NCBI RefSeq assembly: GCF_001465545.3
Contig: NZ_CP013480.3
Span: 1,178,001 to 1,242,000, forward strand
Length of the DNA stretch: 64,000 nt
Source of the DNA: Pandoraea norimbergensis
GTDB lineage: Bacteria > Pseudomonadota > Gammaproteobacteria > Burkholderiales > Burkholderiaceae
Direction: 5' to 3'
Shown: positions 31,476 through 40,484 of the stretch, in pieces
How positions within the stretch are numbered: position 1 is the first letter of the stretch
Layout of the letters: every line of letters starts with the position of its first letter
Notes under the pieces: generated by a model
Database searches by the model: none
What the model saw: only the letters and a program-made list of their open reading frames with translations
Told to the model about the DNA's origin: nothing
Program-made: the position numbers and the translations under genes

Positions 31476-32449
31476 CAGGCAGCGGCCTCCACGCGCACAC
31501 GCGGATCGAGCCACTTATAGAGCACGTCCACGATCAGATTGAGCGACACGAACAGGCACACCACAACGATGAGATACGCCACGATCACCGGGCGATCCAG
31601 TGAGTTGATGCTGTCGAGAATGAGCTTGCCGGCGCCCGGCCACGAGAACACGGTCTCGGTCACCACGGCGAAGGCAATCGTCGAACCGAATTCGATGCCG
31701 AGCACCGTCACGAGCGGAATCAACGTGTTGCGCAACACGTGCACGACCACGATGCGCAGCGGCGAGAGGCCCTTGGCGCGTGCGAACTTCACGTAGTCTT
31801 GCGGCAGCACTTCTGCCACACCCGCACGGGTGAGGCGCAGGACGAGCGAGATCTTGAACAGTGCCAGATTGAGGGCGGGCAAGATCAGGTGACGCAAACC
31901 GTCGATCGTCAGGAACGACCACTCGACGCCGAACACGCTGACCGTGGCGCCGCGTCCGCTGGCGGGCAGCACGCCCAGATGCACGGAGAAGAACATGATC
32001 AGCATCAGGCCGACCCAGAACGTGGGCAGCGAGAAGCCGACGATGCTGCCCGTCATGAGCAGCTTCGAGATCGGGTTGCGCGGGTAGAGCCCGGCGAACA
32101 GACCCAGCGGAATACCGATGAATACCGCGAGAATCAGCGCGGAGACAGCGAGCTCGAGCGTGGCCGGCAGGCGTTGCAGGATCAACTGAATCGCGGGCAC
32201 GTTATAGACGAAGCTGTTGCCCAGCTCGCCATGCAACGCACCGCCGAGAAACGACAGGTACTGACGCCACAACGGCTGGTCGAGTCCGAGCTGCGCGATG
32301 ATGCGTGCACGGTCGACCTGATCGACGTCCTGACCGATCAGGATATCGACAGGGTTGCCGATGGCATGCAGGCCGACGAACACGATGAGCGTCATCAGCC
32401 AGACGACGAACACCGCTTGCAGCACGCGGCGAAAAATCCATGCACTCAT
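31475..32449 (-). CDS. ABC transporter permease (DppB/OppB-like)
   Basis: A 324-residue inner-membrane protein. The N-terminus MSAWIFRRVLQAVFVVWLMTLIVFVGLHAIGNPVDILIG and the stretch DQPLWRQYLSFLGGALHGELGNSFVY are classic for DppB. The EAA loop is FARAKGLSPLRIVVVHVLRNTLIPLVTVLG. About six spans are visible. It overlaps the monooxygenase stop by 4 bases (32446-32449) and the DppC-like gene by one base. Confidence 0.93.
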   Translation of the reverse strand: MSAWIFRRVLQAVFVVWLMTLIVFVGLHAIGNPVDILIGQDVDQVDRARIIAQLGLDQPLWRQYLSFLGGALHGELGNSFVYNVPAIQLILQRLPATLELAVSALILAVFIGIPLGLFAGLYPRNPISKLLMTGSIVGFSLPTFWVGLMLIMFFSVHLGVLPASGRGATVSVFGVEWSFLTIDGLRHLILPALNLALFKISLVLRLTRAGVAEVLPQDYVKFARAKGLSPLRIVVVHVLRNTLIPLVTVLGIEFGSTIAFAVVTETVFSWPGAGKLILDSINSLDRPVIVAYLIVVVCLFVSLNLIVDVLYKWLDPRVRVEAAA

Positions 32450-33954
32450 GCGATGCGCTCCTCGCGAGCGGCGCCGTCGTCACCATCGTCGCCGTTCAGT
32501 GCGGGCGGCGGCGGGGCGGGCGTCCATTCGTCGCCGTAGACTTCAGGCTCGGCGTACGTTTCCATATTGGCGTAGTGGTGCTCGACGTCTTCGCGATAGA
32601 ACGATCCTGCCAGCCCTTGTGCGAGACGCTTGGCGCCCTCGCTCACGGCAGGGATATCGCCGGAGACGGCACCATGCGTGAGCGTGGCGGGTGCGCAGAA
32701 GCAGTGGATGCGATCGAGGCCCGGGCAAGCGCCGGGTGTCGTCTCGAGGAATTCGAACGCCGGTCCGAGATCGGGCGAATCGGAGAGTTCGACATCTTCA
32801 TCACCGGCCGCAGGCGCGTAGCGGTCGCTCCACTTGCGCACGTATTGGGCAAACGGGGCAAACTCCGGACGGCTCGTGATATCGATGCGGAAACCTGTCG
32901 CAAAGACAAGGAAGTCGAGCACGAAGGTGCCCTTGGCCGTGCGCACATGCAGTTCGTCGCCGACCGGGGTGACGTCGAGAATCGGTGCACCCAGATTGAA
33001 GCGGGCATTCGGATGACGCGACACGCGCAGCGTGCTGCCACGCGGGGGCGGCACTTGTTGCACGTTGACGTAGTGGCGAATGCGCCATTTCCATTCGTCG
33101 GGCAGGTTCAGATGGCCGTGGGTCAACCCCGGGTTGCCTGCCCCTTTGCCCTTGTTGATGCGCGGAATATCGTCGCGGCGAATGAGCATATCAACGCTCG
33201 CGGCACCCGCTTCGAGCGCTGTGGCGGCGCTGTCCATGGCCGACGCACCGGCGCCGATCACGCCCACGCGTTTGCCGCGCAGCGTGGCGTAGTCCATCTC
33301 GTCGGACGAGTGCGCCCAGAAGCGGCGCGGAACGTCACGCGCAAACGCGGGTACGGTCGCACCGCCCAGACCGTCGCGGCCGGTGGCGAGTACCACGTGG
33401 CGCGCATAGACAGTGCTTTCGCCTTCGGGCGATGTCACGGACAGGGCAACCAGACCCTCTTGTCCGCCACTCAGCGGCGTAATGGCGGTGATGCGGTGCT
33501 CGTTGCGCACGTCGATCGCGAGCACGTCGCGATACCAGCGCAGGTAGTCCATCCATTGCAGACGCGGAATCTTGTCGAGCGCATCCCATGCGTCGAGACC
33601 GAACTGCGCTTCGAACCATGCGCGGAAGGTCAGCGCGGGCAGGCCGAGCGCCGGGCCGGTCAGTTGCTTGGGCGAGCGCAGCGTTTCCATGCGTGCGGTC
33701 GTGGCCCACGGGCCTTCGAAGCCACGCGGCGATTGATCGAAGATCACCGCGCCCACACCGAGATGCGTGAGCGAGGTGGCGGCCGCGAGCCCGGCCATGC
33801 CGCCGCCGATGATGGCGACGTCGAGCACGGGTTGTCCGTTGTGCGTGCGCGCGGGCACCCAGCGCTTGGCGGGCAGTTCGAGCCAGGCGAGGTCCTGACG
33901 CAGGCGCGTTTCGAGCGCGGTCAAGCCGATGGCGGATGTCGGGGACTGGGTCAT
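32446..33954 (-). CDS. FAD/NAD(P)-dependent flavin monooxygenase-like oxidoreductase
   Basis: A 502-residue protein. The first Rossmann motif (VLDVAIIGGGMAGLAAATSL, about residues 43-62) binds FAD. A second (KRVGVIGAGASAMDSAATALEAGA, near residue 235) is the NADPH site typical of flavin-containing monooxygenases, followed by LVFATGFRIDI, the end motif of such enzymes. About 45 residues precede the first motif. Such enzymes oxygenate N, S or ketone substrates. Stop and start overlap neighbours by 4 bases on each side (LysR regulator and DppB-like permease). Being co-transcribed with an importer and peroxidase-like proteins, it probably oxidises the imported compound. The substrate is unknown. 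Confidence 0.87.
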   Translation of the reverse strand: MTQSPTSAIGLTALETRLRQDLAWLELPAKRWVPARTHNGQPVLDVAIIGGGMAGLAAATSLTHLGVGAVIFDQSPRGFEGPWATTARMETLRSPKQLTGPALGLPALTFRAWFEAQFGLDAWDALDKIPRLQWMDYLRWYRDVLAIDVRNEHRITAITPLSGGQEGLVALSVTSPEGESTVYARHVVLATGRDGLGGATVPAFARDVPRRFWAHSSDEMDYATLRGKRVGVIGAGASAMDSAATALEAGAASVDMLIRRDDIPRINKGKGAGNPGLTHGHLNLPDEWKWRIRHYVNVQQVPPPRGSTLRVSRHPNARFNLGAPILDVTPVGDELHVRTAKGTFVLDFLVFATGFRIDITSRPEFAPFAQYVRKWSDRYAPAAGDEDVELSDSPDLGPAFEFLETTPGACPGLDRIHCFCAPATLTHGAVSGDIPAVSEGAKRLAQGLAGSFYREDVEHHYANMETYAEPEVYGDEWTPAPPPPALNGDDGDDGAAREERIA

Positions 33955-34931
33955 GACGACAGGGCTTCCTTGGGGGCGGGCAGATCGCCGTAGAGCGACT
34001 GCAAGACTTGGGCGTGTTCGGTGGCGGCGCGCTGCACGAAGTCGGGCAGCAACGTGCGGGCGGCGTCGGCCAGCGCATCGACGAAGGCGAGCGCAGCCGG
34101 TGACGGCGCGCGGGCGTCGCGTGTGATGACGCCGAAGAAGAACGGGATGTCGGCGTCGATGGGACGCACGGCCACGTCGGCCAACGGCAGGCCGTAAGCG
34201 GTGACGGGTTCGAGCACGGCAATGCCGAGGCCGGCCCGCACGGCGGTCATTGCGTTGATCGACGCGTTGGTTTCAATCAATCCGACCGGGGCGACGCCCG
34301 CTTGGCTGAACGCCTGATCGAGACGGCGGCGCAGCCGGTAGGGGTTTTGCATCGTGATGATGCGCCGGCCTACGCACTCGGCCAGCGGCAGGCGGTCGTA
34401 AGCGGCAAGCGGGTCGTCGCGGCGCACGGCGGCGACGCAAGCCGACTCGCCGATCCAGTGCACGACGATGCCGCGATGTTCGAGCGGCAGGCTGGTCACG
34501 CCGATGTCGGCGGCACCCGTCAGTACGGCGTGCACGACTTGCTCGGGCGAGGTGCTGCGCATCTGGATCTGGACGCTGTCGCGCGCGAATCCGGGCAACG
34601 CGAGGGCGGCGGGTACGAGGCCGGCGGCAAGCGCCGAGGTCGCCGCAATATGCAGCGGCCGGGTCTGGCCCCGGGCGATCTCGTCGGCGCGGGCGCGAAT
34701 TTGTTGCAACCCGGCGAGCACGTGCTCGACGTCTTCGAAGAGCAAAAAGCCTTGTTCGGTCGGCGTGACGCGCGGGCCGCTGCGGGTGAACAGGGCGTAG
34801 CCGATTTCGGCTTCCAGTTCCTGAATCATCCGGGTGATGGCGGGCTGCGAGCGTCCGAGCAGGCGTCCGGCAGCAGTGATGCTACCGGTCGACATGACCG
34901 CCGCGAAGGCTTCGAGTTGGCGTAATTCCAT
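33951..34931 (-). CDS. LysR-family transcriptional regulator
   Basis: A 326-residue regulator. The winged helix-turn-helix is at residues 1-60 (MELRQLEAFAAVMSTGSITAAGRLLGRSQPAITRMIQELEAEIGYALF), followed by a substrate-binding effector domain (about 92-295). Unlike most LysR genes, it is not divergent but is the first gene of the operon it presumably controls, and its stop overlaps the monooxygenase start by 4 bases. The promoter region 34932-35273 must therefore serve both self-control and the operon. Confidence 0.93.
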   Translation of the reverse strand: MELRQLEAFAAVMSTGSITAAGRLLGRSQPAITRMIQELEAEIGYALFTRSGPRVTPTEQGFLLFEDVEHVLAGLQQIRARADEIARGQTRPLHIAATSALAAGLVPAALALPGFARDSVQIQMRSTSPEQVVHAVLTGAADIGVTSLPLEHRGIVVHWIGESACVAAVRRDDPLAAYDRLPLAECVGRRIITMQNPYRLRRRLDQAFSQAGVAPVGLIETNASINAMTAVRAGLGIAVLEPVTAYGLPLADVAVRPIDADIPFFFGVITRDARAPSPAALAFVDALADAARTLLPDFVQRAATEHAQVLQSLYGDLPAPKEALSS

Positions 34932-35273
34932 CGTGCTCGGTGGGGTGGGACGGCGTTGGGCGGGGCGCTACGGCACAAGGTGCGGTGCGCGCTGTCCGGT
35001 CATCGACGTCGCCGAGGCCGCAAAAACGGCAATTCTTGTTGTATTCGAATTGCGTATTCTTCGGCCATCAGCATGCGTCTTGCAAATACTTAATATTTAT
35101 ATGCTCATGCCGTACGGTGCAAAGGAGGGTTTTGCCTAGGTGACGGCTATGCGGAAATAAATGGGAGGGGCGGTGCGAGGGCTTGGGAGGCGGCGCTGTC
35201 AGTGCGCACGCAGGCGGTGACGCCCGGCCAGCGGGTGGCCGGTGCGTTCCGTATCGATACGGCGAGAGGGGAT
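34932..35273. other. Gap holding the operon promoter region; no gene seen
   Basis: This stretch holds no convincing gene. Its centre (about 35030-35120) is clearly AT-rich compared with both flanks and contains CTTAATATTTATATG. It is the likely promoter and LysR-binding region for the minus-strand operon. I could not assign -35/-10 boxes with confidence. Confidence 0.45.
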
Positions 35274-37058
35274 TTATTCCGCGTCGAAGGGGAGGCGGCG
35301 CTGCGCCGGATCTTCCGGACGCGGCAACCGGCGACGCAACAACGCCACACCCTTTCGCTTGGTGGCAACGTCTTGCGGTGGTTCGACAGGACTCAGGCGA
35401 AATGCCGGCCGCGTGAGGTGAATGATCACTAACGGGGCCGACGGGCGTCGCGACGGTGCGGGTACGTTGCCGCCGGCGGGGGGCGAAGCGGTATCGGAGG
35501 GTTCTAATGCCGGTTCAGTGGCTTGTGCCGACGCTGCCAAACGTCGCCCGAGCAGGCGGTAGATATCCGGATCGAAACCGGTCACCGGTGGCATGCCATC
35601 GATCAGATCATTCAGCGCGTCTTGCGAGCGCACGCTCCCGAGGTACTGCCAGCGATCGATCACGTGATACTCGACGTCGGGGCCGTCGGCATCATCCACG
35701 GCGCCATCGGTAGTCGCACGGCGCTCTTCAATGGCAATCGGGCCATCGTAGGGCCACGTCTGCAATTGCAGGGTGGCGAGCGCTTCGCGCAAGCGCGCCG
35801 TGTGCGGGGCCAGTGGCGCGGCACCGGTACACACGCCGTCGCAGCGTTTGACCTGATAGCCGAAGCAGGGACGGCCCGCTTCGCTTTTCTCCAGCCCGAG
35901 CTGGGCACAGCAAAGCCGATGTTCGTCGGCGAGCGAACGCAATGCCATTTCTGCCCGGTTGCGTGATGAGAACGTGCCGTAGAGCGTGCCTGCACTGGCA
36001 AAGTCCACGGTGCGGGCGTTCACCAGTTGTGGCGTGTCGCTCTGCGCATCCATCTGCCAGCTATAGAGACTGGCCGAGCGGCGCAGCATCCGGTTATGAA
36101 TCGGCTGCAATTGTTTGACGAGTTGCGACTCGAGCAGCAATGCGCCGAGTTCGCCCGCCGTGCGCCGCGCTTCCACGCGGCGAATTTCCTGCGAGATCCG
36201 TAAGTCTTTGGCGACCTGATGGTCGCTCGAGAAGTGCGAACGCACGCGCGCGCGAATGTCCACGCTCTTGCCGACATAGAGCAACGTATCGCCTTCGCCA
36301 TAGAACAGATAGACACCGGGCGCGTCCGGCAGGGCGTCGATGGCTTCGTCAGGCAACTGTGGCGGCTGGCTGGCGCGTTTGGTCACACGCTGTACCGCTT
36401 GGTCGATTAACGCCGGTTGATAAAGCGTGTGCAGCTTTTGCCAGAACTGCCAAAGCAGATCGGCATCGGCGAGCGCGCGGTGGCGGCCCAACGGTTCGAG
36501 GCCGAAGCGTGCAATCAGCGCGTCGAGTCCGTGACGCGCGGCGGCCGGGAACAACAGACGCGACAGTCGCACGGTACACAGCACGTCGGCCTGAAACGGG
36601 ATGCCGGCGCGACGGAATTCATTCTTGAGAAAGCCGTAATCGAAGCGGGCGTTGTGGGCGACGAACAACTTGCCATGCAGCCGCTCGGCCAGCCCTTGCG
36701 CCAGCGTGTCGAACGAAGGCTGACCCCGCACCATCTCGTTGGTGATGCCGGTCAGTTGCTGGATGAAGGGAGGAATCGATTCGGCGGGGTCGAGCAACGT
36801 ACTCCATTGCTCGATGCCATTTGGCCCGACCTCGACCACGCCGATCTCGGTGATGCGGTCGGACAACGCATTGCCGCCGGTGGTTTCAAGATCGACGAAC
36901 ACCATCGGTGCGGACAGCGACCGGGCGAGCTCGTCCGGATCGACCGGCGCGAAACCGCCATCGCTGGATGCACTGCCGGCATCCGTCGGGTCAGATATGT
37001 CCAAAGTGTTGAACGTGTCCATTGTGTCGGACGTATCCAACGTGCGCGCTGCGTCCAT
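35274..37058 (-). CDS. DEDDh 3'-5' exonuclease fused to a GIY-YIG (UvrC/Cho-like) nuclease
   Basis: A 594-residue fusion. About residues 45-215 form a DnaQ-like exonuclease with MVFVDLETTGG, VAHNARFDYGFL and HRALADADLL, supplying the DEDDh acidic residues. About residues 240-320 form a GIY-YIG domain (DAPGVYLFYGEGDTLLYVGKSVDIRARVRSHF), as in UvrC and Cho, followed by a Cys-containing region (CFGYQVKRCDGVC). The last 90 residues are low-complexity and Pro/Arg-rich. The architecture is known in other bacteria, and Cho makes 3' incisions in nucleotide excision repair. The start at 37058 has GAAGG upstream; an in-frame ATG at 37088 would overlap the previous gene. A LexA-type box stands before the upstream gene, so SOS induction is likely. 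Confidence 0.87.
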   Translation of the reverse strand: MDAARTLDTSDTMDTFNTLDISDPTDAGSASSDGGFAPVDPDELARSLSAPMVFVDLETTGGNALSDRITEIGVVEVGPNGIEQWSTLLDPAESIPPFIQQLTGITNEMVRGQPSFDTLAQGLAERLHGKLFVAHNARFDYGFLKNEFRRAGIPFQADVLCTVRLSRLLFPAAARHGLDALIARFGLEPLGRHRALADADLLWQFWQKLHTLYQPALIDQAVQRVTKRASQPPQLPDEAIDALPDAPGVYLFYGEGDTLLYVGKSVDIRARVRSHFSSDHQVAKDLRISQEIRRVEARRTAGELGALLLESQLVKQLQPIHNRMLRRSASLYSWQMDAQSDTPQLVNARTVDFASAGTLYGTFSSRNRAEMALRSLADEHRLCCAQLGLEKSEAGRPCFGYQVKRCDGVCTGAAPLAPHTARLREALATLQLQTWPYDGPIAIEERRATTDGAVDDADGPDVEYHVIDRWQYLGSVRSQDALNDLIDGMPPVTGFDPDIYRLLGRRLAASAQATEPALEPSDTASPPAGGNVPAPSRRPSAPLVIIHLTRPAFRLSPVEPPQDVATKRKGVALLRRRLPRPEDPAQRRLPFDAE

Positions 37059-37075
37059 GCTGCCTTCGCCGTGAT

Positions 37076-37609
37076 TCAGGCCGAGCATGCCGGGCCACCG
37101 GCGTGGGGCGATGACGAACGCTGGGCGGACTTGATGCCTTTAGCCGCAGCAAAATTCGCGGTGTCTTCATGGCTATCGTCGCCGGCGAATGCGGCCACGA
37201 TGGCACGGAACACGGCCGGTGTCGGCGCGTCGGGCCAATGCAGGTCGACGTTGGCGTCGAGCGCAGGCAACTCGCCCGCGCGACGCAGGGCTTCGTCGCC
37301 CGGCAAGCGCAACACGTGCGCGAGTACCCACGCCTCGTGGCGCGCATGCAGTCCGATATCCGCCTCGGCTTCATCGGCGATGGCCACGAGCGTGCGCCAG
37401 TCGAGCGCCATGACGGTATTGGCGGTATTGGCGGCATCGGCGGCCGTTGTGGCAGCACCAGCGGCTTCATTCGCCTCGGCAAGCGCGGACAACTCGCCCG
37501 TGAGCGTGCGGTGATGCTGCGCATAACGCGCGGCAATCTCGCGAACGATGCCCGCAAGATCCCGCTCGGCGGCGCTCAGCGCCAGTTGATCCCAGTCGAT
37601 TGTTTCCAT
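37076..37609 (-). CDS. Unknown 177-residue protein, first gene of a probable SOS operon
   Basis: I do not recognise a family. The protein (METIDWDQLALSAAERDLAGIVREIAARYAQHHRTLTGEL...) is mostly helical, Ala-rich and acidic, with a short low-complexity stretch (AAGAATTAADAANTANT) near residues 49-65 and no signal peptide or membrane span. The start at 37609 has GAGGA upstream. A Met 30 codons earlier (37699) would run through the LexA box, so it is rejected. The stop lies 17 bases before the exonuclease ATG. The upstream CTG-N10-CAG box suggests DNA-damage control and a role alongside the nuclease. Confidence 0.75.
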   Translation of the reverse strand: METIDWDQLALSAAERDLAGIVREIAARYAQHHRTLTGELSALAEANEAAGAATTAADAANTANTVMALDWRTLVAIADEAEADIGLHARHEAWVLAHVLRLPGDEALRRAGELPALDANVDLHWPDAPTPAVFRAIVAAFAGDDSHEDTANFAAAKGIKSAQRSSSPHAGGPACSA

Positions 37610-37637
37610 GAGAAGGTTCCTCGATTGGGGTACATGA

Positions 37638-37657
37638 TACTGTATAAAACCACAGTG
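37638..37657 (-). promoter_or_regulatory. LexA (SOS) box
   Basis: The plus strand reads TACTGTATAAAACCACAGTG, containing CTG-N10-CAG (37640-37655) as in the E. coli SOS box TACTGTATATATATACAGTA, with a full match over the left half TACTGTATA. It sits 29 bp upstream of the ATG of the 177-residue gene, where bound LexA would block transcription of that gene and the Cho-like nuclease. It is about 100 bp from the divergent GST gene. Confidence 0.75.
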
Positions 37658-37758
37658 CGCGAGTGACGTGGACGCGACATTGTTCGCCGGGGCGTGCACT
37701 CATGTAATACTCTGCGCCAACCTTCTTCATCCCCTTTTTGCGCAGGAGTTTGGCCACG

Positions 37759-38466
37759 ATGTTGACCCTGTACACCTTTGGTCCGGCATTCGGACTGCCC
37801 GATGCCAGCCCGTTCGTCATCAAAGCGCAGATGCTGCTCAAGCTGGCCGGGCTGCCTTATCAGACGGACCGTGGCGGCTTCCGGCGCGCCCCCAAAGGCA
37901 AGCTGCCGTTCATCGACGACGACGGACAGATCGTGCCGGACTCGACATTGATTCGCCTGCACATCGAACGAAAGTACGGGTTCGACTTCGACGCCAGCCT
38001 CACGCCCGAGCAGCGCGGCGCGGCCTGGATGTTCGAGAAGGCGCTGGAGGATCACTTCTATTGGTATGTAGTGCAGGCGCGCTGGTGTGACGACGAGAAT
38101 TTTGCCAAGGGCCCGGCGTCGTACTTCAAGTCGATCCCATGGCCGGTGCGCCCGGTGGCCGAGGCGTTCATCCGCCGCAAAATCCGCACGACGTTGCAAG
38201 GTCAGGGCACGCAGCGCTATTCGCCCGAGGAGCAGCAGCAGTTGCTCGCCCGTGGCGCTCAGGCCGCGGCCCAACTGCTCGGCGACAAACCGTATTTCTT
38301 CGGAAATTCGCCTTGCGGCGCGGATGCCACGGCATTTGCGTTCATCGCGAGCGCGATGGCGCCGCAGTTCAAGCATCTGCTGCGTGACGAGATCGACAAT
38401 CACCCGAACCTCACGGAATACGTCGCGCGCATGCGTCGTGAGTTCTTCCCGGATATCGTCAACTGA
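37759..38466 (+). CDS. Glutathione S-transferase family protein
   Basis: A 235-residue cytoplasmic protein. The N-terminal thioredoxin-like domain (about 1-75) has LYTFGPAFGLPDASPFVIKAQMLLKLAGLPYQ and GKLPFIDDDGQIVPDSTLIRLHIERKYG, whose Pro and acidic/Ser pair form the glutathione site. An all-helical C-terminal domain ends in ADATAFAFIASAM and LTEYVARMRREFFPD. GST-like proteins of this type conjugate or reduce electrophiles; the substrate is unknown. GGAG lies upstream of the ATG at 37759. It is divergent from the SOS genes and convergent with the GGDEF gene. Confidence 0.88.
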   Translation: MLTLYTFGPAFGLPDASPFVIKAQMLLKLAGLPYQTDRGGFRRAPKGKLPFIDDDGQIVPDSTLIRLHIERKYGFDFDASLTPEQRGAAWMFEKALEDHFYWYVVQARWCDDENFAKGPASYFKSIPWPVRPVAEAFIRRKIRTTLQGQGTQRYSPEEQQQLLARGAQAAAQLLGDKPYFFGNSPCGADATAFAFIASAMAPQFKHLLRDEIDNHPNLTEYVARMRREFFPDIVN

Positions 38467-38540
38467 CGCCGGTTGCGGCCAACCCGCATCAAGTCACGTC
38501 GGCACGTCGACATTCGATCCGGTCTTAACCGCTTAACGCC

Positions 38541-39719
38541 TCAACCCGCTTCCGACGCCGTCTCGTCGCTCGACAGTACATCGGAGAGCACGAGATTGCG
38601 CCCGGAGATCTTCGCGGCATACAGCGCCCGGTCGGCCCGCATGCACAGCGCTTCCAGAGTTTCGTGCTCGTGCCAGGTCGCGACACCGCCACTCAGCGTG
38701 TAGTGACAGACGCCGAACGGCCCCGCCACGAGATGACGGCTCACCTGCGCGCGCAGGCGCTCGGCAATGCGAATGGCGCCGGCCGTATCGGTGCCGGGTA
38801 ACAGCACGGCAAACTCCTCGCCGCCGAGCCGCCCGAAGATATCGCCCTCACGCAAACCGTCTCGTACCAGTTTGACGAACTCGCGCAGCACGGTGTCGCC
38901 GCCCGCGTGGCCGTAGGTGTCGTTGATCTGCTTGAAGTGGTCGAGGTCGATGACCACGATCGACAACGGCCAGCCGTGCGATAGCGCCCGGGCCATCTCC
39001 TGCCGGGCAAGCAGATCGAAATGCTTGCGCGAGAGCGCCCCGGTCAGATAGTCGCGATTGGCGGCTTCTTCCGCTGTGGCCAGCATGGCGTCGTGAATCA
39101 TCATGACGGAACCCATGGTCATCGCTGGCATGACCACGGCACCGATGGTGAGCATGACGGCGTTGAACGTCGACGCGCCCATCAGCTCGGGGCCGGGCGC
39201 GGGGGCCCAGCCGAACACGGCACCCCGCACGATGTGCCCGATGGCAAATGCCGTGGCGAGTCCCGCCGTGAGCCAATAGTTATAGGGATGCCGCCGTGGC
39301 GGGATGTGCCGCATGATGAGCACAGCCGTGGCGAGCAGGACCACCGCGTGATATGCCGAGACAATGACCACCCGCAACTGTGTGTTCTCGCTGCCGTAGA
39401 ACCAGAACAACATGGACCCGGCCAACACGCCGAGCGACGCGCCGAGCACCGGCCAGTGCGGTGACTGGCCGAGGTAGCGGGCACAACCGGCGTAATAGAG
39501 CAGCAGGCCACCGCCAAGCATGACGTTGGCAACGGGAATCGAGAGGAAGTCGGGGACGTGGCCACGCAAGGCGAACAGTGGCAACGAGATGAGCACGGCG
39601 ACATTGGCCCAGCACCACTCGCGCACTCCCGCGACGCGCGAGCGTACCAGCGAGCCGATGATCAGCAACATCATGAAGCTGAGCAGGGCAGTGATCGCGA
39701 GCAGAGACGTCGTCAACAT
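38541..39719 (-). CDS. Membrane diguanylate cyclase (GGDEF)
   Basis: A 392-residue protein. Six or so hydrophobic segments fill residues 1-210 (MLTTSLLAITALLSFMMLLIIGSL and on), forming a membrane sensor of unknown ligand. The GGDEF domain occupies about 220-380: RDYLTGALSRKHFD, VVIDLDHFKQINDTYGHAGGD and the active-site GGEEF. REGD lies five residues before GGEEF, so the product-inhibition I-site (RxxD) is present. It should convert two GTP to c-di-GMP at the inner membrane and so affect biofilm or adhesion. No EAL domain is present. Confidence 0.93.
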   Translation of the reverse strand: MLTTSLLAITALLSFMMLLIIGSLVRSRVAGVREWCWANVAVLISLPLFALRGHVPDFLSIPVANVMLGGGLLLYYAGCARYLGQSPHWPVLGASLGVLAGSMLFWFYGSENTQLRVVIVSAYHAVVLLATAVLIMRHIPPRRHPYNYWLTAGLATAFAIGHIVRGAVFGWAPAPGPELMGASTFNAVMLTIGAVVMPAMTMGSVMMIHDAMLATAEEAANRDYLTGALSRKHFDLLARQEMARALSHGWPLSIVVIDLDHFKQINDTYGHAGGDTVLREFVKLVRDGLREGDIFGRLGGEEFAVLLPGTDTAGAIRIAERLRAQVSRHLVAGPFGVCHYTLSGGVATWHEHETLEALCMRADRALYAAKISGRNLVLSDVLSSDETASEAG

Positions 39720-39841
39720 GGGGAAGGCCGGCGGGGGGAGGCGGGCATGTGTAGTGCATTGTAATGTACGACGCTGTGCGCGTTACACACCAGTAGAATG
39801 GCCGGGTTAAGGTTTACCGTCTATCTTCTGGAGCTTTTGTC

Positions 39842-40357
39842 ATGTCGATGTCCCGCCTTCACCGTTTCCTGACATTCACGCTTGCCGTGGCCGCCGGTCT
39901 TAGCGCAGCCGCGGTGCAGGCGCAGGAGCCGATGACACGGCGATCGGCCCAGCCGCCGCTGTTTGCGACGCCGGCCAGCGGCGTGAGTGCCCCGGCAAGC
40001 GACATCAACCGCGATGTGAAACCGGCACTCGAAGCCGCGAATCTCTGGCTCGGACTAGTGGATATCAATCGCGCAGAACAAAGCTGGGAACAGGCGGCAG
40101 CCGTGTTTCAACGCTCGTTGCCGGCCGACGCCTGGGCGCAGAGTCTGAGTGCCGCGCGCGCACCGCTGGGCAAAGTGAAGTCACGCAAGGTGGCGGACGC
40201 GGTGTTCACGCGCGCTATTCCGGGGCAGCCCGACGGTGAGTACGTGGTGATTCAGTACGACACGGCGTTCGAGAACAAGGCCGACGCGCATGAAATGGTC
40301 ACGATGTTTTACGGCGTCGACAGCCGCTGGCGCGTGGCGGGTTATCTGGTGCGCTGA
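39842..40357 (+). CDS. DUF4019-domain secreted protein
   Basis: A 171-residue protein with a signal peptide (residues 1-27, cleavage near AVQAQ). The DUF4019-like core covers about residues 60-170: ALEAANLWLGLVDINRAEQSWEQAAAVFQRSLPADAWAQSLSAARAPLGKVKSRKV, then PDGEYVVIQYDTAFENKADAHEMVTMFYGVDSRWRVAGYLVR. Its function is unknown in all relatives I recall; it is probably periplasmic. GGAG lies upstream of the ATG. It is divergent from the diguanylate cyclase gene across 122 bp. Confidence 0.85.
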   Translation: MSMSRLHRFLTFTLAVAAGLSAAAVQAQEPMTRRSAQPPLFATPASGVSAPASDINRDVKPALEAANLWLGLVDINRAEQSWEQAAAVFQRSLPADAWAQSLSAARAPLGKVKSRKVADAVFTRAIPGQPDGEYVVIQYDTAFENKADAHEMVTMFYGVDSRWRVAGYLVR

Positions 40358-40484
40358 CCGGCCGGACGATTTGAGGTAGCCCATGCCCTTGACGCGACCC
40401 GGCGACAGCCTTCTGGGCGTGTCTAAGCGTCTTGTATGGGGAATGTAGGTAGATGGTGCGCCTGAGACCTGCTGCTCGTGCCGT

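Noticed and set aside
25312..33993. Plus-strand frames of 300-520 codons opposite the ABC/monooxygenase operon
   Set aside because: They mirror well-recognised minus-strand genes and show no domain, start site or signal of their own.
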